From the NCBI GenBank assembly GCA_947173495.1, contig CAMWFQ010000015.1:1-64000 (forward strand): a DNA stretch of 64,000 bases, given 5' to 3'. Position numbers and translations under genes: made by a program. Shown here piece by piece: positions 22,823 to 32,469 of the stretch. This stretch comes from an uncultured Lachnospiraceae bacterium. GTDB taxonomy: Bacteria; Bacillota; Clostridia; Lachnospirales; Lachnospiraceae. How positions within the stretch are numbered: position 1 is the stretch's first letter; every line of letters starts with the position of its first letter. The notes below the pieces were generated by a model, which worked only from the letters and a program-made list of their open reading frames with translations, did no database searches and was not told where the DNA came from.

Positions 22823-23299
22823 TTATAAGGGAAACAGCGCTTTTTCGTAATCCCGGACATAATATCTGATATTTGTCCTGCCCTTTTTTATAACCCTGTG
22901 CCCCTCTTTTTCAAGTATTTCTTTCTGGACCGCCACTCCGCCGGGATATTTGGGATTTAATTCCCCATTGGCTTTCAGAACTCTCCAGTAAGGCGTTGCA
23001 TCAGTTTCCCTCTGATAACTGGCCCACGCAGCGATAGACACGAATATTCCGGCAGTAATGGGATCTGTAAAATCGGCTCCGTTTTGTCTGGCAAAATAAT
23101 CTCTTATCGCACTGACTGTAAGCAATTTCCCGAAGGGGACAAGGCGCATTACGTTGTCATAGGCAAGCGGAGGAGCAAAATACATCCTGTCTCCCCCGTA
23201 TTTCCGGATGCTCTTTTCATCTGTAATGATCTGAATCTTTGGCATATCCTTGCTGTCATGCAGCATAGCGTTAAAATCTTTTTTATCTTCATTCGCCAT
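22823..23299 (-). CDS. MGMT-family alkyltransferase-like protein
   Basis: 158 residues. The C-terminal two thirds (GKLLTVSAIRDYFARQ, DPITAGIFVSIAAWASYQRE, TPYWRVLKANGELNPKYPGG, QKEILEKEGH) match the small MGMT/ATL winged-helix family. The alkyl-accepting Cys of the PCHR motif is absent; the corresponding site reads TPYWR. It should bind alkylated bases without repairing them itself, as ATL proteins do (inference). AGGAGG precedes the ATG. First of three co-directional genes ending with amrS. Confidence 0.75.
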   Translation of the reverse strand: MANEDKKDFNAMLHDSKDMPKIQIITDEKSIRKYGGDRMYFAPPLAYDNVMRLVPFGKLLTVSAIRDYFARQNGADFTDPITAGIFVSIAAWASYQRETDATPYWRVLKANGELNPKYPGGVAVQKEILEKEGHRVIKKGRTNIRYYVRDYEKALFPL

Positions 23300-23419
23300 A
23301 ATTCTCTGACACCTCCTGGGTCAAAGCATATCCTGAAAAGAAAATCTTTGCAATGAGACAGTTTGAAAATTTTCCAAAGGGGTTTCCGAATAAAGTCGGG
23401 AATGGTTTCACAGCGCCGC

Positions 23420-24493
23420 TCATAGCTGACGTTCATAGCACCACCATGGCAGATCATGCATCCTGCATTCTCCCACAACATCAAAGCCGATCTTATCGTA
23501 GGCGCGGATGGCCTTTTGGTTGGTTTTACATACAAGAAAATGGACGCTTTTCATTCCCCGGCTTCTCAGCTCATCCATGGCGTGCTGCAGCAGCATGCCC
23601 GCAATCCCCTGATTCTGATATTCAGGATGTACGCCGAGCCGTGACAGTTCTTTAGAAGGCTGAAGCTCCTTTGTCCAACAGGGAAGGGCCTCCACCTCGT
23701 CATCATCGTCAATGGAAATTACGCCTGCAATCCTCTTATTGGTATCCCGCAGGCAGAAAAGGTCATTTCGGGACAGATCCTCCCGGATATCCGGCTCTCC
23801 CGGATAGTCCTGGGTCCAGGCGCAGTATTCCGTGCCCGCCAGAGAGCGGTACAGGGTCAGGATTTCCTCCTGATCGGCGTGTGTGGCCCTCTCAAATGTG
23901 AAGGGATCCGCATGCGGCTCCAGGAAGTATCCCATATTGACACGAACTTCCTTCCGGGCGATGTCACGATTGGAATAGCAGCAGCTGTCAATGCCGATCA
24001 GCTCAAATCCTTCCTGACGGTAAAACTGGATAGCCCCTGTATTGCAGGACTGTGTTTCCAGAATAATGGCGCGCCTGCACTCGCGCATAGCCTGCTTCCT
24101 GGCAATTTCCATGAGGGCATGGCCGATACCCTGCCGTCTGAGACTCTCGTCCACCCACAACTCCGTGACCAGCAGACGGTTGCTCCATTCTTCCGGACAG
24201 GTTTCGATACAGGCAAGAAGCCGGGGAGCCTCCTCCTCAGAAGGCTCTGTGATTCCCCAGGCACACGCTTTTTCCCAGTGGGGCTGATAGAGCTTATCGG
24301 GAAAATCGTATTCCTCCGGGAAATGAGTCACAGGAGCATCAAACCTGCGCTTATGGAGTCTGATACAGTAGTCTTCTGCCTCCTCTTCAATCTTTACGTC
24401 GAAATATTCATCTGTGGTGTATCGCATTGGAATAATAGTTCCCTCCCACTGCTTCCGGGGAAGGAAAGTGATAGGATAATGATTGGTTTTCAT
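23420..24493 (-). CDS. Tandem GNAT N-acetyltransferase
   Basis: About 357 residues with two GNAT domains. The first (about 20-190) has LLVTELWVDESLRRQGIGHA, whose RRQGIG is the acetyl-CoA loop, then GAIQFYRQEGFELIG. The second (about 200-355) has LSRLGVHPEYQNQGIAGMLL with QNQGIAG and NQKAIRAYDKIGFDVVGE. Substrate unknown. The frame is open to 24667, but the likely starts are ATGs at 24535 and 24493; neither has a strong SD, and I chose the latter because it begins just before the first domain. Confidence 0.8.
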   Translation of the reverse strand: MKTNHYPITFLPRKQWEGTIIPMRYTTDEYFDVKIEEEAEDYCIRLHKRRFDAPVTHFPEEYDFPDKLYQPHWEKACAWGITEPSEEEAPRLLACIETCPEEWSNRLLVTELWVDESLRRQGIGHALMEIARKQAMRECRRAIILETQSCNTGAIQFYRQEGFELIGIDSCCYSNRDIARKEVRVNMGYFLEPHADPFTFERATHADQEEILTLYRSLAGTEYCAWTQDYPGEPDIREDLSRNDLFCLRDTNKRIAGVISIDDDDEVEALPCWTKELQPSKELSRLGVHPEYQNQGIAGMLLQHAMDELRSRGMKSVHFLVCKTNQKAIRAYDKIGFDVVGECRMHDLPWWCYERQL

Positions 24494-24614
24494 GATAATC
24501 GTCCGTTCCTGCTCAGCGTGCAAATTTGTTTTCATCATAATCAGTCTATCAGCAAAGGGATTCAGTGTCAATTGCAGGGAAGGAGAAGCAGGACGCACCG
24601 TAATAACTCGGCCG

Positions 24615-24639
24615 GGTCTGCGCATTTGTTGCGCAGACC
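24615..24639 (-). terminator. Hairpin after the AraC gene
   Basis: GGTCTGCGCA and TGCGCAGACC pair perfectly over 10 bp with a 5-nt loop, just downstream (minus strand) of the AraC stop. No T-run is seen. Confidence 0.5.
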
Positions 24640-24663
24640 GTAAGAAGGCAGGTAGCGATGCTC

Positions 24664-25587
24664 TCATATGCGGTTTTTCTTTTTTTCGGAAAAGGACTCC
24701 CGATAGGCGGAAGCTGTAATTCCTTCATATCGCTTAAAAAGCCGCATGAAATATTTTTCATCTCTGATCCCCACCTGAGAGCTGATCTCCGCCAGAGTCA
24801 GCCTGGTGGCCGTAAGAAGATTTTTGGCGGCGAGAATACGCTGACGGTTTAAGTATTCCGTAATGGTATACTGGCTGTACTGCTTGAAAACAGAGGTCAG
24901 ATAGGAAGGATGATAACCGAATTTTTCCGAGATCTGGGCTACGGAGAGCGTGGTATCATAATTGAGCTGCAGCCATTCCATGAGGTCGGCAATTCCGGAG
25001 GGAATTTTCCGGTTCTGCTGCAGCAGACGACGGCGGAAAAAGCACTCGCCGGTCAGTTCAAGCAGCAGGGCACTCTGAGCGAAGCTGCACTGATGAAGGG
25101 CAAGGGCACCGGGACGTTTGGCAAGATTTAAAAGCTGGGCAAACAGGACATTTACCTGGCTGTTGGGGGAGAGGCTTCCGGTTTCAGGCAGGATATAGAG
25201 TGGGTTCTCCTCCTTGGAAAAAAGAGAGACGGTCTCTTCTTCCGTATGTGTAGCAGTGACTTTGGCAGTGCTGACAGCAGTGTGCGCAGCGGTACACACG
25301 GAAGTCTCCTTACTGTTAAAGTAAAAATGCGTCCAGTAAAAGGACAGCTCCCCTTCGGAAGGGCAGGTGCCGAAATGCAGCTCCTCCGGAAAAAGAATCA
25401 CAAACCGGCCGGGTGTGAGGAGATAGCTGCGCTCTCCTGACTGAATATGCAGAGTGCCTTTGATCACTGAAATCAGCTCGTAGGAATCTATGATGCGTCT
25501 GGGATGCAGAAAGTGATCTTCATTTGTCAGATTGCCGGCCGATGCAAAAGAAACCGGAACTGAGGCGTCGGATATGATATACAACAT
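24664..25587 (-). CDS. AraC-family regulator divergent from GH127
   Basis: 307 residues: an N-terminal cupin-like sugar-binding region (ELISVIKGTLHIQSGERSYL and GRFVILFPEELHFGT) and a C-terminal double HTH (TLSVAQISEKFGYHPSYLTS, VFKQYSQYTITEYL, LTLAEISSQVGIRDEKYFMR, LFKRYEGITASAYRE). Divergent from the beta-L-arabinofuranosidase gene across a 157-bp spacer, so it most likely activates that gene in response to its substrate (context inference). Contains a threonine/histidine-rich variable stretch near 115-145. Confidence 0.88.
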   Translation of the reverse strand: MLYIISDASVPVSFASAGNLTNEDHFLHPRRIIDSYELISVIKGTLHIQSGERSYLLTPGRFVILFPEELHFGTCPSEGELSFYWTHFYFNSKETSVCTAAHTAVSTAKVTATHTEEETVSLFSKEENPLYILPETGSLSPNSQVNVLFAQLLNLAKRPGALALHQCSFAQSALLLELTGECFFRRRLLQQNRKIPSGIADLMEWLQLNYDTTLSVAQISEKFGYHPSYLTSVFKQYSQYTITEYLNRQRILAAKNLLTATRLTLAEISSQVGIRDEKYFMRLFKRYEGITASAYRESFSEKKKNRI

Positions 25588-25744
25588 CTATGATTTGTCC
25601 ACCTTTTATTGGAAACTGTAAGTTGCGCTGTTACGTAAAAATGATAACATGGTAGGTAGAAAGAGGCAAGCCGGAGAGCAGCCTGGACAGAGGCTTTGGC
25701 GGTCCGGTAATAATGTTGACAAAAATAAAATGAGGTGGAAGAGG

Positions 25745-27685
25745 ATGAAAACAGAGAGAGAAGTAAAAATCAGGCAGGTGGAGATCAGGGATGCATTCTG
25801 GACACCGATGCAGAAGAAGGTACTGGATGTGGTGATCCCTTATCAGGAGAAGGTTCTGCGGGATGAGATTCCGGATGTGGAAAAGAGTCATGCCATTGAG
25901 AATTTCCGGATTGCGGCGGGATTAAGCAAGGGAGAGTTTTACGGGATGGTATTTCAGGACAGCGATGTGGCCAAGTGGCTGGAAGCAGTGGCCTGCGCCC
26001 TGGCTCTGAGGCCGGATCCGGCGCTGGAGGAGAGGGCGGATGAGATCATTGAGATCATAGAAAAGGCCCAGCAGCCGGATGGCTATCTGAATACCTACTT
26101 TACCATCAAGGAGCCGGAGCACCGCTGGCAGAATCTCTATGAATGCCATGAGCTGTACTGCGCCGGGCACATGATGGAGGCGGCCGCGGCCTATGCGGAG
26201 GTGACGGGGAAGGAGAAGCTTCTTCATGTGATGGAAAAGATGGCGGATCATGTTATTGACCGATTCGGTTTGGAAGAGGGGAAGGAGCATGGCATTCCCG
26301 GCCATCAGGAGGTGGAAATCGGCCTGATGAAGCTTTACCGTGCCACCGGAAAGGAAAAGTATAAGGATATGGCAAGGTATTTCCTGGAGGAGAGGGGGAA
26401 AAATCCGGATTATTTCTATGAAGAGAAACTGAAAAGAAACTGGCAGTACTGGGAACCTTATTCTACAGAGCGTATGGACGTCTCCTACAATCAGGCGCAC
26501 AAGACTGTTTACGAGCAGGACGAGGCAGTGGGACATGCGGTGCGCGCTCTGTACATGTACACTGCCATGGCGGACCTGGCAGGTACGGATGGAGACGAGA
26601 GGCTCTTTGGGGCCTGCAGGAGGCTTTGGGAGAATATCGTAGAGAAGAAGCTTTACATCACCGGCGGACTTGGCGGTAATCCGGAGAGAGAGGCATTTGC
26701 CGGCAATTATGAGCTGCCCAACGATATGGCCTATGCGGAGACCTGTGCTTCCATAGCAATGGTATTTTTTGCTCATCGGATGCTGGAAGCATGTGTAGAT
26801 GGATGCTATGCGGATATGATAGAGCGTGAGTTGTACAATGGTACAATAAGCGGTATGCAGCTGGATGGAAAAAGTTATTTTTATGTGAATCCGCTGGAGT
26901 GCGTGCCAGGAGTGTCAGGAAAGGCGTTTGGATACAGACATGCTCTGCCTGTCAGGCCGGGGTGGTATGCCTGCGCCTGTTGCCCGCCCAACCTGGTCAG
27001 GATGATTACCTCGCTGGGAAAATACTGCTGGGGAGAAAATGACTCTACCATTTATTCGCATTTGATGATCGGGCAGAAAGCGGAGCTTGAGAAGGCGGAA
27101 ATCATTGTGGAGACAGCTTATCCCTGGAAGGGAGAGACGGCCTATATCATCAGTCCGAAAACCCGTGAGGCCTTTACCCTTGCTATTCATATTCCTTATT
27201 ACGTGGATTTTAGCAAAGAGGCGGCCGAAATCACCGTAAACGGAGAGCGGGTGGACGCCCCGGCACTTATGAAAAAGGGCTATGTGTACCTTACAAGAAA
27301 ATGGCAGGTACAGGACAGGGTGGAAATCCATTTCCCCATGGAGGTGCGAAAGATATATGCCAATCAGCAGGTACGGGAAAATGCAGGCTGTGTGGCGCTG
27401 ATGCGCGGCCCCGTTGTGTACTGCTTTGAGGAGACGGATAACGGCGCAGGGCTTCAGAGCCTTCGGATCCCCGGAGAGCTGAAGGCGGAAGCCAATTTCT
27501 GCAGGGAAGGGATTTTGAAGGGAAATGTTCTTCTTGAAATAGAGGGCTTCCGCATGAAAGGAGATGGGGAGCTCTACAGCGAGAAGCCGCCTGTGAAGGA
27601 GAAACAGCGGCTTACGGCAATTCCCTATTATGCATGGGCAAACCGGGGGGAGAATGAGATGAGAGTGTGGGTGCCGGAGGAGTAA
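25745..27685 (+). CDS. GH127 beta-L-arabinofuranosidase-type glycoside hydrolase
   Basis: 646 residues of the DUF1680/GH127 fold, an (alpha/alpha)6 barrel with C-terminal beta domain. Catalytic elements are visible: Glu332 and Cys334 in AETCAS and the pair Cys412-Cys413 in YACACCPPN, equivalent to HypBA1 Glu338, Cys340, Cys417 and Cys418 that bind zinc and form the cysteine nucleophile. It removes beta-L-arabinofuranose from plant arabinans or extensin-like glycans; no signal peptide, so cytoplasmic. The frame is open from 25649, but the SD AGGTGGAAGAGG and the family N-terminus point to ATG 25745. Confidence 0.9.
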   Translation: MKTEREVKIRQVEIRDAFWTPMQKKVLDVVIPYQEKVLRDEIPDVEKSHAIENFRIAAGLSKGEFYGMVFQDSDVAKWLEAVACALALRPDPALEERADEIIEIIEKAQQPDGYLNTYFTIKEPEHRWQNLYECHELYCAGHMMEAAAAYAEVTGKEKLLHVMEKMADHVIDRFGLEEGKEHGIPGHQEVEIGLMKLYRATGKEKYKDMARYFLEERGKNPDYFYEEKLKRNWQYWEPYSTERMDVSYNQAHKTVYEQDEAVGHAVRALYMYTAMADLAGTDGDERLFGACRRLWENIVEKKLYITGGLGGNPEREAFAGNYELPNDMAYAETCASIAMVFFAHRMLEACVDGCYADMIERELYNGTISGMQLDGKSYFYVNPLECVPGVSGKAFGYRHALPVRPGWYACACCPPNLVRMITSLGKYCWGENDSTIYSHLMIGQKAELEKAEIIVETAYPWKGETAYIISPKTREAFTLAIHIPYYVDFSKEAAEITVNGERVDAPALMKKGYVYLTRKWQVQDRVEIHFPMEVRKIYANQQVRENAGCVALMRGPVVYCFEETDNGAGLQSLRIPGELKAEANFCREGILKGNVLLEIEGFRMKGDGELYSEKPPVKEKQRLTAIPYYAWANRGENEMRVWVPEE

Positions 27686-27715
27686 TTTACAGGATCGAGC
27701 TGTAAGAAAGACAAA

Positions 27716-28972
27716 TTACAGATACCGATCCACAAAGTCATAACATCCTCCGTACCATCTGTGGGGGCCGGGCGGCGTATGGTGCACGGGCATATTTTCA
27801 CAGTGAAAGAGCGCATAGGCTTTCCTGATTTTAGTTACCTGCCTTATGGGACCGGCAATCCCTTCGGGACCGTTTTCGATATCATCGGTTCCGTTTTCCA
27901 CAAACAACGGCCTGGGGGCGATCAGAGAGCAGATATCGCTGATGTCTCCCAGGTTCCAGAGCCCGGGTGCATAATTGCAGGGACAGAGATGACAGGCAAG
28001 GAGAGAGTCAAAATAGCCGTGAACATAGCCGCTGACGACGGAAAGCTGAATTCGCTCATCCATGGCGGCAAGCCACATGCTGTACTGTCCTCCGCCTGAG
28101 AAACCGGCACAGCCGATCAGGGGGGCGTTGATGGCTTTGGTCTGATTGGAAAAATCAGGCAGGGACTGAGCCGGCGAAAGCTCCGGGCAGCTGCAGGCAA
28201 AATCAAGAAGCCTTTGCAGCTCCCATATTTCCAGTCCCGTCAGACTCAGAGAGAGAGCCTCGGCGGTCTGGGCAAGGTCTTTGCAGGAGCTGTCTGTGCT
28301 GGCTCGTTTTTTGTCAGGGCAAAAGCAGCGGTCTTCGCCGGAGAGGGGCTCTGTGCGTTCTCCGTATCCCGGAGGGTCGGGGCAGAACACGACATAACCC
28401 TTTCGGGCAAAAATCTGTCCGTAGCATTCCGCCGGTGCTTCCCGGATCTTTCGTTCCTCCTCCTCTGTTTCGGCTATGCCACACACGGTATTTTTGTTGG
28501 CGCCGTGGGCGGGAATCGTAATCATGGCACGTACTTTTGCAGCATACTCTTTTGCAGCATACTCTTTTACAGCATGTTCTTTTGCAACATGTTCTTTTAC
28601 AGTACGGGATTTCTCAGCGGAATTCGGAATGATGCCGTCCGTATCGGAGCCGCAGCCTGTATGGGAAAGGGCGTCAGGTATCAGCATATAAAACGGCATA
28701 AAAACATCCGGAAGAGTTTCCAGTACATATTTCCGGCACTGATACCCCTCTTTTTGAGAGGATTCCAGAAGCAGGGCATTTCCCCGGGGAGCGCCGCCTG
28801 CGAGCTCCTTGAGCCGGTCGATTCCAAGCTGCTTTTGCAGAGCCTGCCGGAAGGAGCTCTTCCAGATAAGAAATTCTTCTTTATTCTGTGCATGGAAGGT
28901 AAACTGCTGTCCCTGACTTACATAAAGCTTTTGAAAAAATGTTTTCATTGAGTAATCGGGTGTTTTATTCAT
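27716..28972 (-). CDS. Alpha/beta-hydrolase esterase (acetylxylan-esterase-like) with repeat insertion
   Basis: 418 residues. Triad: Ser292 in GFSGGG, Asp363 or Asp364 in NGTDD and His404 in PGPHRW. FCPDPPGYGERTEP and IAPRPLFVENGTDD are typical of acetyl-esterase / Abhydrolase_7 proteins of polysaccharide clusters. Residues about 104-148 form an insertion holding five 5-residue repeats of the type VKEHV/AKEYA, encoded by 15-bp tandem units. It overlaps the end of the upstream AraC-sensor gene by 8 nt (ATGAATAA), so the two are coupled. Likely deacetylates imported sugar chains. Met9 is an alternative start. Confidence 0.82.
   Translation of the reverse strand: MNKTPDYSMKTFFQKLYVSQGQQFTFHAQNKEEFLIWKSSFRQALQKQLGIDRLKELAGGAPRGNALLLESSQKEGYQCRKYVLETLPDVFMPFYMLIPDALSHTGCGSDTDGIIPNSAEKSRTVKEHVAKEHAVKEYAAKEYAAKVRAMITIPAHGANKNTVCGIAETEEEERKIREAPAECYGQIFARKGYVVFCPDPPGYGERTEPLSGEDRCFCPDKKRASTDSSCKDLAQTAEALSLSLTGLEIWELQRLLDFACSCPELSPAQSLPDFSNQTKAINAPLIGCAGFSGGGQYSMWLAAMDERIQLSVVSGYVHGYFDSLLACHLCPCNYAPGLWNLGDISDICSLIAPRPLFVENGTDDIENGPEGIAGPIRQVTKIRKAYALFHCENMPVHHTPPGPHRWYGGCYDFVDRYL
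28534..28608. repeat. Five 15-bp tandem repeats inside the esterase gene
   Basis: Unit CTTTTGCAGCATACT; the first two are identical and the next three diverge by a few bases. The unit keeps the frame and encodes a charged 5-residue repeat. Such arrays change length by slippage. Confidence 0.75.
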
Positions 28973-31211
28973 ATGTTTTCTCTACTCCTTCCCGGAAGGA
29001 TGCAGGAGTCATTCCGGTTTCCTTTTTAAAGATCGAATAGAAATAGTTGGGCGTGGTAAAGCCTGTGGCTTTGGAAATATCGTTGATGGTCATCTGGGTA
29101 GCTGCGAGGAATTCCTGCGCCTTCATAATCCGTACCTGGCGGATATAATCGTTTACATAGAATCCGGTGGTGGATTTAAATACTCGTGCAAAATAGTTGG
29201 AGGAATAGCCCAGCTGCTCCGCGATCATGTCCACACTGAGATTACAGTCCGAGTAATGGTCCATGATAAAGCTCTGGCCTTCCAGCATTTTTTTGTAGTG
29301 CCGGCTGCCCTTCATCTGTTCTGCATCCGCCTTTTTTTCCTGAAAAAGAGTGAAGGCCTTCTGGAGGATCGCTTCGGCCTCCTGTCTGGTTGCGGGATTC
29401 ATTTTGATGTCCATGGCCGGAAGAGATTCACCTGATCCGGGAGGCCATCCGGCGGCAATCTCCAGAGAAAGCCGGGCAAACATCAGGGAGGCGCTGGCAT
29501 ATTCGTACTGGCTGATGGTATCGATGAAGTCGGAAGCTTTCTGGGAAAAGAGCTTCTGGTCACCCTTTCGGAAAGCGGTCAGCACTTCTTTCATTAGAGG
29601 CTCCGGCCAGGTGAGAGGCTTGGGGAGAAGCTCCATGACCCTTGCCGGATAGATGACCTGATTTTCACCCAGAGCAAATCTGTTTTTCTGAAGCTGCAGT
29701 ACTTTTTCATAGACAATCCGGCAGTCCTGGAGGCTGTGGACAACGCCGTCCAGTCCTATGGTCAGCAGAATGTCATACTCTGCAAGCAGTCTGTCCCTGA
29801 CAGAGGCAAGCCCCCTGATCAGATGCTCAAAGGTGGCGTTTTTTTCTTTTCCGGTATTGATCATGCCCACCACATCGTCGTAATAGCCGGGCACCGCTTC
29901 CACATAAAAGAGAGGCGAAAGCTCATCCAGAAGGAGCTGTCGGATTTGTGCCTGAACCACGCTGCGCTGGAGATCATTTTCCGGAGCACGGTCAAGACGG
30001 ATGCTGGTCAGAAACATACCCGAAAAGGGGATATCCCAGCCGTGTTCCAGAAGGCGCTCTTCGGCCTGGGCACAGTCGATGCTGCCGGTCAGGAGGCTCC
30101 GCAGGATCTCCGCTTTCAGACGGGGAAGATAAGAGGCATTTTTTTCCTCCAGCGCCCGGATCTGGGAGAGGGCTTTGCTGTAAACCTGGCGGATCAGCTC
30201 AAATTCTCCCTTTACCGATTTGTCCGCAAAGGGAGATCCGGCAAAGGTCTCTTTGATAGAGGCAATCGGCCTGTAGAGCCTTTTGACCATCCAGAACTGG
30301 AGGCAGGCGCTGGCGGCCATAACCACCAGGCATATCAGAAGAAAGGTATTTCTCCGGCAGATGAGGGGCTTCATGACAGCCTCTTCCGGCTCGTAGATCA
30401 GGAAGGTGATATCTTTCTGACAGAGGGCAGAGCACAGGTATTTACGGTTTTCAATGGTAAGGATATCATTGAAAAAATCTTCGTCGGACAGTATTTCATC
30501 GGGAAAGGCGATGGAACCCGTCTGCAGAGGGTCGGCGCTTTGCAGGAAAGGAGGATTCTGTTCTCCGGAAAGAAGGAGTCTGCCCCTGCCGTCCAGAACG
30601 ACCTGCCGGCAGTTTGTTTCCCCGAAAATGTGGGTGGAGGCAAGGGAGCCGTCCAGTGCCAGAAAGACGGCGCCCCGGGGATGATCAAAAGAATCAATAT
30701 AAACCGGATACCCGAAGACAAGAATTGACTTGCCGTTATCGCATCTTTTTTCCAGAGCAGTCAGTTTTCCGTTTTCTTCTACCATCTGCTGCCACAGTTC
30801 TGTGAGAGGAATACTGTCATTCCCACAGTAAAGAGCATAATCCGCCGCTTCATTGTAGAGACAGACCGAAACCAGATAGGGGTTGATGTTAAACATCTTT
30901 TTGACCCGCAGATAGGTTTGATAATCCTGCACTGGATCAAATTCCGGCATGGAAAAGAAAGCTTCTGTCTGGGATTCCAGTGTAATCGCCTGGTGAAGCT
31001 GTCCGATCTCGCTGGTAAGATCCTGCCAGGTCTGGGCATTTTTTCGCAGGGAAGCCTGATAATCGGCCCATACCTTGCTCTTGAGGGAATCAGACAGCTG
31101 CCGGTAGGAGAATACCGTCAGCACACAGGAGGTGGCAAGAACGGTCAGCAAAAACAATATCAGTATTTTGTAAAAATAAGAAGATCTGTATTTCATATTC
31201 ATCCTCATCAT
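28965..31211 (-). CDS. Membrane-anchored AraC-type sensor regulator
   Basis: 748 residues: a membrane helix near 13-32 (ILILFLLTVLATSCVLTVFS), an extracellular sensing region of about 250 residues, a second helix near 285-305, a cytoplasmic linker, and a C-terminal AraC DNA-binding domain (LSVDMIAEQLGYSSNYFARV, FKSTTGFYVNDYIRQ, MTINDISKATGFTTPNYFYS, FKKETGMTPASFREG). This one-protein sensor/regulator type controls CUT1 importers in Firmicutes. It is divergent from the importer at 31529 and overlaps the esterase gene. ATGs at 31211, 31202 and 31196 are possible starts. Confidence 0.88.
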   Translation of the reverse strand: MMRMNMKYRSSYFYKILILFLLTVLATSCVLTVFSYRQLSDSLKSKVWADYQASLRKNAQTWQDLTSEIGQLHQAITLESQTEAFFSMPEFDPVQDYQTYLRVKKMFNINPYLVSVCLYNEAADYALYCGNDSIPLTELWQQMVEENGKLTALEKRCDNGKSILVFGYPVYIDSFDHPRGAVFLALDGSLASTHIFGETNCRQVVLDGRGRLLLSGEQNPPFLQSADPLQTGSIAFPDEILSDEDFFNDILTIENRKYLCSALCQKDITFLIYEPEEAVMKPLICRRNTFLLICLVVMAASACLQFWMVKRLYRPIASIKETFAGSPFADKSVKGEFELIRQVYSKALSQIRALEEKNASYLPRLKAEILRSLLTGSIDCAQAEERLLEHGWDIPFSGMFLTSIRLDRAPENDLQRSVVQAQIRQLLLDELSPLFYVEAVPGYYDDVVGMINTGKEKNATFEHLIRGLASVRDRLLAEYDILLTIGLDGVVHSLQDCRIVYEKVLQLQKNRFALGENQVIYPARVMELLPKPLTWPEPLMKEVLTAFRKGDQKLFSQKASDFIDTISQYEYASASLMFARLSLEIAAGWPPGSGESLPAMDIKMNPATRQEAEAILQKAFTLFQEKKADAEQMKGSRHYKKMLEGQSFIMDHYSDCNLSVDMIAEQLGYSSNYFARVFKSTTGFYVNDYIRQVRIMKAQEFLAATQMTINDISKATGFTTPNYFYSIFKKETGMTPASFREGVEKTYE

Positions 31212-31528
31212 CCACTTCCGGTTGGGTAATATCCGTTTTTCTATATAGTTAGTATAGCGGAAACTCTTCTGAGAGGCAAATCTGCCGGTATTCCAAAAGT
31301 CCTGATTTTATGCGCTTTCCCGGTTTTCTGCGCTGATTTTCGGAGTAAAAGGTTAGAATTTGCAGTCCCCGTTTCCCGTTTTTTTGTACTCCGTTTCCCT
31401 GTTTTTGGAGTTTCTTTTCCGGCGCTGTGCGGGCTATACTACAGACAACAAGAATACGTCCGCGTACGATTCTTTTACACCTGAAGAGGCGAAGAATATG
31501 TGCGGATGAAAGAACAGGAGGATTTTCC

Positions 31529-32458
31529 ATGAAAAAAATAAGCTTATTTTTCAGGGAAATGGTAAAAAACAGAGCGCTGTATCTCATGTTCCTGCCTGCG
31601 GCGATTGTAATGATTCTGTTTAATTATCTTCCCATGTTTGGCCTGATAACGGCCTTTAAGGATTTCAATTTTGCGGATGGGATCTTCGGCAGCCCTTGGA
31701 TCAGTCCTGTTACCAAAAACTTCGAGTATCTGTTTGCATCAGGCTCTGCTGCAAGGGCGACCTTTAATACCATTTTCCTGAATCTGCTCTTTATCGCCTT
31801 CGGCCTGCTCTTTGAGCTTGGATGCGCGCTTATGTTCCACGAGCTCCGCAGCCGGAAATTTAAAACAAGTGTTCAGTTTGGGATTTTTCTTCCCTATTTT
31901 ATATCTTGGATTGTGGTAGGACTATTTGCCTATAATCTGTTCAATTATGAGCACGGAAGCCTGAATGCAATTCTGGCGGTATTTGGCCGTGAACCGGTCA
32001 ACTGGTATGAAAATCCCAGAATGTGGATTGTGATTCTGGTGATTTTCCGTATCTGGAAAATGACCGGTTACGGTATGATCATGTACATTGCCGCTCTGGG
32101 CGGGATCGATACCACCTATTATGAAGCGGCGCGTATTGACGGAGCTGCCAGATGGCAGCTGGTACGCCATGTGAGCCTTCCGCTGATTGCGCCCACCGCC
32201 ATTACGCTGCTTTTACTCAACTGCGGAAAGATCATGAACGCGGATTTTGGCATGTTCTATTCCCTGATCGGTAATAACGCCCAGCTCTACCTGACCACGG
32301 ATGTTCTGGATACCTTTATTTACCGGAATCTGAGACTGAACGGAGATGTGGGGATGGCGTCCGCCGCAGGCTTTTATCAGTCTGTCATATCAACCACCAT
32401 ACTGCTTATCATGAATCGTCTGGCACGGAGATATAATCCTGACGGCGCCCTGTTTTAA
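31529..32458 (+). CDS. CUT1 sugar ABC transporter permease (LplB-like)
   Basis: 309 residues with six membrane helices and the EAA loop YYEAARIDGAARWQLVRHVSLP that contacts the ATPase. The N-terminus (KNRALYLMFLPAAIVMILFN) is typical of LplB-type permeases for plant oligosaccharides. AGGAGG lies 7 nt before the ATG at 31529, so the upstream open frame from 31427 is not used. Followed 11 bp later by the second permease. No ATPase is encoded here; such systems share a common MsmX-like ATPase. Confidence 0.92.
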   Translation: MKKISLFFREMVKNRALYLMFLPAAIVMILFNYLPMFGLITAFKDFNFADGIFGSPWISPVTKNFEYLFASGSAARATFNTIFLNLLFIAFGLLFELGCALMFHELRSRKFKTSVQFGIFLPYFISWIVVGLFAYNLFNYEHGSLNAILAVFGREPVNWYENPRMWIVILVIFRIWKMTGYGMIMYIAALGGIDTTYYEAARIDGAARWQLVRHVSLPLIAPTAITLLLLNCGKIMNADFGMFYSLIGNNAQLYLTTDVLDTFIYRNLRLNGDVGMASAAGFYQSVISTTILLIMNRLARRYNPDGALF

Positions 32459-32469
32459 GGAGGATCGCG

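Noticed and set aside
29736..30728. Plus-strand open frame of 330 codons
   Set aside because: It is antisense to the AraC-type sensor gene, which has clear membrane helices and HTH motifs. The plus frame has no recognisable domain and no SD.
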